From: a virus
Length of the DNA: 27,417 nucleotides
Direction: 5' to 3' (one strand)
IMG/VR virus record: IMGVR_UViG_3300005532_000035
Coordinates: 1 to 27,417 of that record
Shown here: positions 21,255 through 27,417 of the stretch, piece by piece
Layout of the letters: each line of letters opens with the position of its first letter
How positions within the stretch are numbered: position 1 is the stretch's first letter
Translations under genes and position numbers: made by a program
The notes under the pieces: model-generated
Databases searched by the model: none
What the model saw: the letters and a program-made list of their open reading frames with translations, nothing else
Told to the model about the DNA's origin: nothing

Positions 21255-22672
21255 TGGCCGATGAACAGACTCAGGCCGTGCCGCCGCTGCCGCAGCGAGG
21301 CGAGATCGTCTCGCTGCAGGCACTGTATGAAGCGCAGATCTCGCTCTACCGCAATTCGCTCGCCTTCGGAGGACAGCGCGACCCGAGCAGCATTTGGGCC
21401 ACGATGGTCTACAACCATCCGCAGGCCATCATGCTATATCGCGAGCTTGAAGACAAAGACGAGGACGTGGCCAATGCGCTCGACACGTTGCGACTGAGCG
21501 TGCTGGAGCGCGACCGCAGCGTGACGCCTGGCGATGACAGCCAACAGGCGCTCGATGTCGCCAACTTCATTGAAGACCAGCTCGAAAAGTTACCGGATTT
21601 TCATTCCGTGCTCGACTGCATTCTTGACGCGCCTGGCTATGGCTTCAGCGTGCAGGAAATGGTCTTCGACACCAGCATGGGCCAGGCTTCGCTGGTTGAG
21701 ATCAATGACTGCCCGCAGGAACTTTTTCTCTTTGGGCAGCGCTATCAGCCGCAGGTGGGGCCGTTGCAGTTTCTTTCGCAGCCGTGGGCCTCGACTGGCG
21801 AACCTGTGCCGGAAGAGAAGTTCATCGTCTTCACATATCGCAAGCGCGCGCGCAACCGCATGGGCCGTCCGCTGCTCAAGAGCGTCTTCTGGCCGAGCTG
21901 GTTCAAACGCAACATTCAACGTCTCTGGGTGCAGTTCGCCGAGAAAGGCCCCGGCACAGCAGTTGTGCGCTACAACGATCCGGACAACGTTGCCGAACGC
22001 CAGCAGGCTGCCTCCATCGCCCAGGCGATCATTGATAACGTAGCGATTGCCGTTCCGCAGAACTTCAATTACGACGCCGATCTGCTGAAGATCGCACGCA
22101 CGCAGGACCCGGCAGTCTACGAGCACTTCTTCCAGGCGATGCAGTACTCCATCGCGCGCAAGATTCTCGGTGAGACGCTGACGAGCTTCGGGAATGAAGG
22201 CGGAACAGGCGCAAAAGCGCAGGGTGAAGTCCATGCAGACACGCTCGAAAAGCGCACGGTGGAGCTGTGCCGCGCTGTTGCCTCAGTCATCAATCGCCAG
22301 CTCGTGCGTCCGCTGGTGCTGTGGAACTTTGGCCCGGATGCGCCGATGCCAACGTGGAGCTTTGACCTTGAGCAGGAAGAAGACCTGGCCAAGCGGCTCG
22401 CGATTGATTCCGGCCTGCAGCGCATGGGCAAGCAATTCACTGTTGGCTACGTGGCTGACCGCTATGACGTGCCGATGGCCGTGGGCGAAGACCCGGAGCA
22501 GGTGCTGACGCCGAACACGACCGCGCCTCAGGTCAATCTGTCGGACAAAGCATTTGCGGAAAACGAGCATGAGCTGCGCGAATTTGACAAGCTGTTTGCG
22601 CAGCTCAGGGAGGGCGCGGAACCGCTACTCGCCGAACGGACGCGCGACATTGCTGCGGCGGCCATACCATGA
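21254..22672 (+). CDS. Portal protein, Mu gp29-like (DUF935)
   Basis: The product has 472 aa and starts in a TGATG overlap with the terminase. The DUF935 pattern is clear: an early MLYRELEDKDEDVANAL, a central GRPLLKSVFWPSWFKR, then TQDPAVYEHFFQ and ARKILGETLTS, with an extended helical C-terminus. It forms the dodecameric portal ring through which DNA enters the head and docks the terminase encoded upstream. Length agrees with Mu gp29 (about 510 aa). Confidence 0.93.
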   Translation: MADEQTQAVPPLPQRGEIVSLQALYEAQISLYRNSLAFGGQRDPSSIWATMVYNHPQAIMLYRELEDKDEDVANALDTLRLSVLERDRSVTPGDDSQQALDVANFIEDQLEKLPDFHSVLDCILDAPGYGFSVQEMVFDTSMGQASLVEINDCPQELFLFGQRYQPQVGPLQFLSQPWASTGEPVPEEKFIVFTYRKRARNRMGRPLLKSVFWPSWFKRNIQRLWVQFAEKGPGTAVVRYNDPDNVAERQQAASIAQAIIDNVAIAVPQNFNYDADLLKIARTQDPAVYEHFFQAMQYSIARKILGETLTSFGNEGGTGAKAQGEVHADTLEKRTVELCRAVASVINRQLVRPLVLWNFGPDAPMPTWSFDLEQEEDLAKRLAIDSGLQRMGKQFTVGYVADRYDVPMAVGEDPEQVLTPNTTAPQVNLSDKAFAENEHELREFDKLFAQLREGAEPLLAERTRDIAAAAIP

Positions 22673-22686
22673 TGGAGGCGGCATAA

Positions 22687-23556
22687 GTGGAACTGCGCGT
22701 CCAATCCGGGGTCCCTAGCGACAGGTCTTCGTCGCTGGGGTGGCACGGCCTAACGCGGGACAACGCTTTTGTCCAGCGCATGAGCGAAGTGCTGGCGCGC
22801 AAACTTGCTGCCGCTGACCTGCTGGGACGGCTGCAGATTGTGCGTCATGGCTATCTCAAAACAAAACGCAAATTGCCGCTGAGCCCCGCCGCCGGCTCTG
22901 TGCGGTTCGATGAAGGCGATAACGATGCGCTGCTCTCGGCGGGCATCAGCTTCAACATCTCCAGCGACGATGTGGCGGATTACATTACGCGGCTCGTCCC
23001 TGTTACGCGCGATGTCTTCGACGGGCTGACTGCGCAGTATCGTAGAGATGCCTTCACGCTTGCCGGAGCAAGCGACGTGCGGCTGGTGCAGCAGGTACAA
23101 GAGGCGCTGGCCGAGATCGCGCGCAAAGGCGGGACAGATGCGGAATTTCGCGCGGCAGTCAAAAAGCTCACCGGTGAAGCGGGTGTGCAGCAGATCAATG
23201 CGTTCACGCTTGACACGGCGTTTCAGACGGCGATGCAGAAGGCATACAGCGCAGGCCGTCTTGCGCAGATGCGTGAGCCGCACATGATGGAAGCTCTTCC
23301 GTTCTGGCAATACTGGACGGTGGGCGATCTGCGCGTAAGGCCGGAACACGCGGTGCTCGATGGCTTCTGCGCGCGGGCCATTGATCCGGTATGGTTGAAA
23401 ATCTATCCGCCTTCTGGATTCAACTGCCGCTGTTCGGTTATACCTATTCCTGAAGAAGACGCGCCCACAGGCAGCGATGAAAGCGGCCTGGAACGTCTGC
23501 CGCTGCTGGCCCGGTTGCTTGTCCCGCAGAAGGGCTTCCACAGCCTTATTCATTAA
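22687..23556 (+). CDS. F: Minor head protein, Mu gpF / SPP1 gp7 family
   Basis: The product has 289 aa from GTG at 22687, with GGAGG shortly upstream. The C-terminal signature of the family is present: TVGDLRVRPEHAVLDG, then PPSGFNCRCSVIPI (about residues 215-258). The N-terminal half is helical. The protein is needed for head assembly and may be ejected with DNA. It is shorter than Mu F (about 425 aa) but has the complete signature. It ends with a double TAA. Confidence 0.9.
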   Translation: MELRVQSGVPSDRSSSLGWHGLTRDNAFVQRMSEVLARKLAAADLLGRLQIVRHGYLKTKRKLPLSPAAGSVRFDEGDNDALLSAGISFNISSDDVADYITRLVPVTRDVFDGLTAQYRRDAFTLAGASDVRLVQQVQEALAEIARKGGTDAEFRAAVKKLTGEAGVQQINAFTLDTAFQTAMQKAYSAGRLAQMREPHMMEALPFWQYWTVGDLRVRPEHAVLDGFCARAIDPVWLKIYPPSGFNCRCSVIPIPEEDAPTGSDESGLERLPLLARLLVPQKGFHSLIH

Positions 23557-23652
23557 TAAACGCGGCCTTTCTCTCATCTCAGCTTACGCCGCGTACCCGA
23601 AAGTATTGCACCTTTTCCGCCTCTCGCGCATCTGTCCTCTCTTGCTCAAATC

Positions 23653-24990
23653 GTGTTTTCGCCCGCATACATTGGCTTCGTGGCCGAACTTACAAAAACA
23701 GTAGATGGCAAGCCGTTGACCGCCGACCAGTTCGCTTACGTTGGCGATCCGAAGGACATCTCTACATGGCACCTGCCGATTGACAAAGACCACATCGAGT
23801 CTGCGCTGAAGCTGTTCGGACATGAGAAGCATGTTCCTGATGCTGCGATGGCGGCAACGGCGCGCAAGATCGCCGCAGCCGCAAAGCGCGCTGGTTTGGA
23901 CGCAAAAGACTTTGAAGACAAATACTGCAAAAGCTCTGAGCACGCTGAGCAGCCCTCCCCCTGGATTGAAATCTTCAGGGCTGGCGATTACTCAGCGCAG
24001 GGCAAAGGCGTGATTACGCGTAGCGATCTTGAGCGGGTCATCCGCAATTACGACCCGGCCTATCATGAGGCCCCGGTATGCGTGGGCCATCCCAAAGACA
24101 ATCTCCCTGCGTATGGATGGATTGAGCGCCTTGCGCTTGACGGCGATACGTTGCTCGCGAAAGAAAAGCAGGTTGATCCCAAATTCCATGAGGCCCGCAA
24201 GGCGGGCCGCTATAAGAAGCGTTCGGCAGCGTTCTATCAGGATGCTGGCGGCAACATCTCCGGCCTGCGGCATGTCGCCTATCTTGGCGCACAGCCTCCG
24301 GAAGTCAAAGGTCTACAGGACGTCAAATTCAGCGACGAGGGCCGCGAGTTCATTGAGGTGAGCTTCGGCGAGGAGGAAACTTTGGATAACGATCAGAAAA
24401 CTTTTAGTGAGCGTTTGGAAGCATGGTTCCGCGAGAAATTCGGTGTGGCCCCTGCGGTCAAGACGTTCAGCGAGGACGATGTGAAGCGCATCGTCGCCGA
24501 AGCCGTCGCCCCGTCTCAGGCGAAGATTGCGCAACTTGAGGAAGAGCTGAAGAAGCAGACCGCGGCTTTCAGCGAGCGCGAGCAGAAGATCGCGGGTTCG
24601 GAAGTGAAGCAGCGCAGCGTAGAGGCCATCAATCGACTGAAGTCTGCGGGCAAGTGGATTCCTGCCTATGAAAAGATGGGCCTCGGCCTTGTCTTTGACG
24701 AATTGGCGAAGACGACCGCAACTGTGGAGTTCGGTGAAGGCAGCGATATGACGCCTCTCGAAGCGCTGCTGCAATTCATGGAAGGTCTGCCGAAGATTGT
24801 GCCAGCGGGAACGCATTACAGCGGTGGCTCTGTTCGCGCGGGTAGCGGCTCAACGGGCGACCCGCTGACCGATGCAGCGAAGGCGCGCCAGAAGGAAAAG
24901 AACATCACCTTCTCCGAAGCACTCGACCAGATTGTGGCAGAGCGGCCCGAACTGACATTGCCCGGCGCGGCCCGCGCAGGCGCGGTCTAG
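23653..24990 (+). CDS. Prohead protease/scaffold, Mu I-like, with DUF6582-like N-terminus
   Basis: The product has 445 aa from GTG at 23653; no good ribosome binding site is visible. Residues about 18-85 (WHLPIDKDHIESAL, then ARKIAAAAKRAGL) resemble DUF6582, a small domain often fused to phage proteases. The protease domain shows H146 in CVGHPKDN and S191 in KKRSAAFYQD, the catalytic His/Ser pattern of Mu I, then ISGLRHVAYLGAQPPEVKGL. A coiled coil (about 275-320) and C-terminal region would be the scaffold. It matures the prohead with the capsid encoded downstream. Confidence 0.85.
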   Translation: MFSPAYIGFVAELTKTVDGKPLTADQFAYVGDPKDISTWHLPIDKDHIESALKLFGHEKHVPDAAMAATARKIAAAAKRAGLDAKDFEDKYCKSSEHAEQPSPWIEIFRAGDYSAQGKGVITRSDLERVIRNYDPAYHEAPVCVGHPKDNLPAYGWIERLALDGDTLLAKEKQVDPKFHEARKAGRYKKRSAAFYQDAGGNISGLRHVAYLGAQPPEVKGLQDVKFSDEGREFIEVSFGEEETLDNDQKTFSERLEAWFREKFGVAPAVKTFSEDDVKRIVAEAVAPSQAKIAQLEEELKKQTAAFSEREQKIAGSEVKQRSVEAINRLKSAGKWIPAYEKMGLGLVFDELAKTTATVEFGEGSDMTPLEALLQFMEGLPKIVPAGTHYSGGSVRAGSGSTGDPLTDAAKARQKEKNITFSEALDQIVAERPELTLPGAARAGAV

Positions 24991-25020
24991 CTAATCGGCA
25001 AAAAGCAAAGAGAGGAAACA

Positions 25021-25422
25021 ATGACAAACATCAACGTAGAAGTGAAAGGGCCGAAAGGCCCGCAGGTCAAAGAGAGCCTGCTACCTGCCGCATTACCGCT
25101 ACAGCGCGGGCTGGCTGTGGTCTACGGCTCGGATGAGTATCACGCAACGCTGGCAACAACGGCCGGCGGAGCAATTCAGGGCGTGGTCGAAGAGGACGCA
25201 GTCTCGCTGGAGTTGCCCATTGCTGTGATCGAGGAAGGGCAGACCGTATTGCAGATCGGCGCAGCCGTGACGCCGGGGCAGGACCTCGCCATCAATGCCA
25301 CGGGGCAGTTTGTGCCTGCGGCTGCGGGCAACCGGATTGTGGCCCGCTCGCTGAGCGGCAATCCCAACGCCGGCGATTACGTCACCGGCTTTGTCTTTTT
25401 GTCGCAGCCGACGCATCCTTAG
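25021..25422 (+). CDS. Capsid decoration-like protein (DUF2190-like)
   Basis: The product has 133 aa. ATG at 25021 follows AGAGAGGAAA. It is beta-rich, with repeated turns such as GGAIQGVVEEDA, AVTPGQDLAINATGQFVPA and a final DYVTGFVFLSQP. The pattern and place between protease and capsid match DUF2190-type head decoration proteins, which bind the mature shell. No trimer motif can be proved by eye. Confidence 0.75.
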   Translation: MTNINVEVKGPKGPQVKESLLPAALPLQRGLAVVYGSDEYHATLATTAGGAIQGVVEEDAVSLELPIAVIEEGQTVLQIGAAVTPGQDLAINATGQFVPAAAGNRIVARSLSGNPNAGDYVTGFVFLSQPTHP

Positions 25423-25478
25423 CCGGGGCTGAGGCAGGACTTTAGATTTGAGGCCCGCGAGGGCAGGAGGAAACATCA

Positions 25479-26528
25479 ATGGGTGCATTTGTACCTACCA
25501 TGCCAGCCGGAACGCTGAATGTTGCGCTCAGCAACTTCGCCAAAGAGTTCCGCAACAATGCATTCGTGGGCGAGAGGCTCGCGCCGCGCGTGCCTGTCAA
25601 CCGGCAGAGCTTCCAATACGTGGTTTGGAACCGCGATGACTGGCGCGTGCCCAGCTCCACGCTGCGCGCTCCGGGCGACCGTCCCATCACGGTCCGTCGC
25701 GGCTACAGCACGAAGCCATATATGTGCGAATCACACGCGCTGAGCGGGAACGTGCCGTATGAATCGGAGCAGTATGGCCTTGGCCTCGGCTTCTCGACTA
25801 AAAAACAGTTGACCCAGCAGCTCATCAATCAAATCAACCTCGACCGCGAAGTACGCATCGCCCAGACGCTGCTCAACGTCACAAACTTTCCCAATGGGGT
25901 CACGCTCTCCGGGACCTCAATGTGGGACGCCTATCCTTCGACGCCGAATACCGGTACCGACGGCTCGCACCCAATTGTTGTGATTGACGCCTACAAAGCA
26001 CTGCTGCGCCAGTCTGGTATTCAGGACAGCGACATGATGCTGTTGCTATCTGATCCAGTGTTCACCAAGGTGCGCAATCATCCGGATATCATTGACCGCT
26101 TCAAGTACACCAACCCCCAGGGCGCGGTGTCGGTGGAGCAGTTGAGTGCTGCCTTTGGCGTGCAGGTCGTCGTAGCAAGCGCCATTCAGCTCGACAAAGG
26201 CAATAACGCGAGCTGGGTGTGGGGCAACAACGCGGTGCTGGCCTACGCGCAGGCCGCGCCCACCATGCAGGAAGTCTCCTGCCTGAAAACATTTGTATGG
26301 ACGGGCGGCGTAGACGAGAAGGGGAACCAGCTCCCTGGCCCTCCGGACACGGTGGACGGCTATGGCGTCATTGAGTTCCCTGATCCTTACCGCGATTCCA
26401 AGCGCGACTGGCTCTCAGTGGACTGGTACTACGGCATCGAAGTCACCGCGCCTGAGACGGCGATTCCGATCCTCAACGCTGTGACTGCGCCAACGATGGG
26501 CACGATCCCCAGCGATATTGAGGGATAA
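25479..26528 (+). CDS. Major capsid protein
   Basis: The product has 349 aa. ATG at 25479 has a strong AGGAGGAAAC site, fitting high expression. It follows protease and decoration genes. Recognisable parts include NNAFVGERLAPRVPVNRQSFQY at the start of the shell domain, broken here as FVGERLAPRVPV, then DREVRIAQTLLN, LSDPVFTKVRNHPDI and the C-terminal DWLSVDWYYGIEVTAPE. This is the HK97-fold capsid of the Mu T-like group. An intrinsic terminator follows within 20 bp. Confidence 0.88.
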   Translation: MGAFVPTMPAGTLNVALSNFAKEFRNNAFVGERLAPRVPVNRQSFQYVVWNRDDWRVPSSTLRAPGDRPITVRRGYSTKPYMCESHALSGNVPYESEQYGLGLGFSTKKQLTQQLINQINLDREVRIAQTLLNVTNFPNGVTLSGTSMWDAYPSTPNTGTDGSHPIVVIDAYKALLRQSGIQDSDMMLLLSDPVFTKVRNHPDIIDRFKYTNPQGAVSVEQLSAAFGVQVVVASAIQLDKGNNASWVWGNNAVLAYAQAAPTMQEVSCLKTFVWTGGVDEKGNQLPGPPDTVDGYGVIEFPDPYRDSKRDWLSVDWYYGIEVTAPETAIPILNAVTAPTMGTIPSDIEG

Positions 26529-26546
26529 TCGCGCCGCGATCAACTG

Positions 26547-26575
26547 AGGCGCGCTGAAGCATGGCGCGCCTTTTT
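26547..26575 (+). terminator. Intrinsic terminator after the capsid gene
   Basis: AGGCGCGC (26547-26554) pairs with GCGCGCCT (26564-26571) around a 9-nt loop and is followed directly by a T run to 26575. The perfect 8-bp GC-rich stem plus T-tract is a textbook Rho-independent terminator. As downstream head genes continue in the same direction, it probably acts as a partial attenuator that keeps capsid mRNA in excess. Confidence 0.85.
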
Positions 26576-26596
26576 CACACGAACGGAGGAGAGGCA

Positions 26597-26764
26597 ATGG
26601 CAAAGCAAAAACAGAATGTCGGACCGGTGGAGGCGTATCGCGTGCTCAAGCCGCTGCGTCACAACCTTAAGCACTATATTGTGGGCGAGACCGTCGAGCT
26701 GACGAAAGAGGACGCGAAACCGCTGCTCGCCCTCAAAGTGGTGGAAGCAATCAAGGCGGAGTAA
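26597..26764 (+). CDS. Mu gp35-like small head-region protein
   Basis: The product has 55 aa. ATG at 26597 follows GGAGGAGAGG. The sequence VEAYRVLKPLRHNLKHYIVGETVELTK, broken here as YRVLKPLRHN and YIVGETVELTK, with ALKVVEAI near the end, matches the tiny gp35-like family found between capsid and DUF1320 genes of Mu-like phages. The pattern is a small SH3-like barrel. Its role is not established. Confidence 0.75.
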   Translation: MAKQKQNVGPVEAYRVLKPLRHNLKHYIVGETVELTKEDAKPLLALKVVEAIKAE

Positions 26765-26767
26765 GCG

Positions 26768-27208
26768 ATGGCCTACGCGACCCAAAGCGACCTCGTCCCG
26801 CTGCGCATGTCGCAGAAGGACCTGGTCGAGCTGACCGACGACGCCAACAGCGGGCAGGTGAACACGGCCATCGTAGATGCAGCTCTCGAAGAGGCGTCGG
26901 GCCGCGTGGACAGCTACTGCCGTGGGCGGTACGTCACGCCTTTGCAGCAGAGCGATACGGTTAAGTCGCTGACACTCGACATTGCCGTGTACCTGCTGTT
27001 CAGCCGCCGGCGCGAGACGCGCATCAGTGACACCGTACAGCAGCGCTTTGAGCAGGCAATGGCTTTTCTGAAAGACATTGCCACGGCAAAGGCATCGCTG
27101 GACCAACCTGCGAATGCACAACCGCAAACGTCTCTTTCCGGCCCGGAGCCGTCAGAGAAAGATTGTCATCTGCGTTTTCGTGACGGGCACCTCGAAGGAT
27201 ATGTGTGA
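26768..27208 (+). CDS. Mu gp36-like DUF1320 protein
   Basis: The product has 146 aa, starting 3 bp after the previous gene. The DUF1320 pattern is visible: YATQSDLVPLRMSQKDLVEL, broken here as YATQSDLV and KDLVELTDD, then VDAALEEASGRVDSYCRGRY and LTLDIAVYLLFSRR. These proteins act at the head-tail interface, similar to connector/adaptor proteins. The stop overlaps the next start (TGATG). The last about 35 residues are a variable tail. Confidence 0.9.
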   Translation: MAYATQSDLVPLRMSQKDLVELTDDANSGQVNTAIVDAALEEASGRVDSYCRGRYVTPLQQSDTVKSLTLDIAVYLLFSRRRETRISDTVQQRFEQAMAFLKDIATAKASLDQPANAQPQTSLSGPEPSEKDCHLRFRDGHLEGYV

Positions 27209-27417
27209 TGGCGACAGAAGTCATCAAGGTGGACAGCAGCAAAGCGCTGGTTGCGCTTGGACGCTTCCGTCTCTCCCTGCAAGAGAACGATGAGCTGATG
27301 CGTCAGATCGGTGCGTCCATGCTGCTTTCTGTGCGCCGCACATTTCGCGAGCAGGGCGTGCCCGCAAATTCATGGGTGCCGCTCTCGCCGAATACGGTCA
27401 GGCGCAATCCAAAAAAA
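27208..27417 (+). CDS. Virion morphogenesis protein, Mu gpG/P2 gpS family (partial)
   Basis: The first 70 residues are inside the window. KALVALGRFRLSLQENDELM, then IGASMLLSVRRTFREQG and SWVPLSPNTV, match the phage virion morphogenesis (tail completion, pfam05069-like) family. In Mu the G gene lies between F and I; here it follows DUF1320. The gene runs off the window end. Confidence 0.85.
   Translation, partial: MATEVIKVDSSKALVALGRFRLSLQENDELMRQIGASMLLSVRRTFREQGVPANSWVPLSPNTVRRNPKK

Larger units (their letters stand above)
902..27417. mobile_element. Mu-like transposable prophage (left part; right end outside window)
   Basis: MuA-type transposase and MuB-type ATPase genes sit together with the ordered Mu-family packaging and head genes (DUF3486, gp28 terminase, DUF935 portal, gpF, protease I, capsid, DUF1320, gpG). 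This establishes the element type. The left boundary is a proposal: a TG dinucleotide at 902-903 begins a sequence containing two 22-bp direct repeats ending in TTGCACT, as expected for a TG..CA transposon end with internal transposase sites. The early genes run leftward and the late genes rightward, as in BcepMu. Tail genes and the right end are not in the window. Confidence 0.85.

Noticed and set aside
20604-21323. 239-codon minus-strand frame opposite the terminase
   Set aside because: The terminase frame has ATPase and nuclease motifs, and the antisense product has none.
22750-23577. 275-codon minus-strand frame opposite the minor head protein
   Set aside because: The plus strand encodes the conserved gpF signature; the minus product is Arg-rich without motifs.

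Overview
The window is most of a Mu-like transposable prophage (Mu/BcepMu type) in the chromosome of a GC-rich bacterium. The direct evidence is a DDE transposase with its AAA+ target-selection partner (MuA/MuB), followed by the Mu-type head gene set: small terminase-like DUF3486, gp28 terminase, DUF935 portal, gpF, I-type protease/scaffold, capsid, DUF1320 and gpG. The flank at 84-901 is AT-richer, gene-free and repeat-rich. From memory it resembles intergenic repeats of Acidobacteriaceae (Terriglobus/Edaphobacter/Granulicella), but that host assignment is inference. The right end of the prophage lies beyond the window.

Layout. 1-83 is the tail of a flanking reading frame. 84-901 is repeat-rich spacer. 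About 902-1299 is a non-coding, repeat-dense segment that I take as the candidate left end of the prophage. 1300-4499 (minus strand) holds two surface/tail-type proteins, one a tail-fibre-like SGNH hydrolase. 4570-13545 (minus strand) is a compressed early operon: a Ner-like protein, two paralogous early proteins, MuA, MuB, then about sixteen small genes, nearly all joined by 4-nt ATGA/GTGA or 1-nt TGATG overlaps. These include several zinc-binding proteins and a stand-alone CheY-like receiver. 13546-13596 is a divergent control region with a 29-bp palindrome. 13597-15825 (plus strand) is the repressor and two lysogeny-type cargo genes. 16051-18069 is the lysis module (GH73 endolysin, spanin-like protein, holin). 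18283 to the end of the window is the packaging and head operon.

How it works together. The repressor and the Ner-like protein probably compete at the palindrome. Leftward transcription makes the transposition machinery and the accessory early proteins. Rightward transcription makes the repressor and cargo in the lysogen, and, from a separate unrecognised late promoter, the lysis and head proteins. The divergent arrangement, with early genes leftward and late genes rightward, recalls BcepMu rather than Mu itself. No obvious Mor/C late activator was found.

Two real-looking genes of 59 codons (5591-5770 and 16051-16230) were found by reading alternative frames; both encode zinc-binding proteins with good ribosome binding sites. 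The least explained parts are the cargo pair at 14436-15825, the phage receiver protein, the nested inverted repeats at 969-1256, and a structured non-coding element at 18079-18176.
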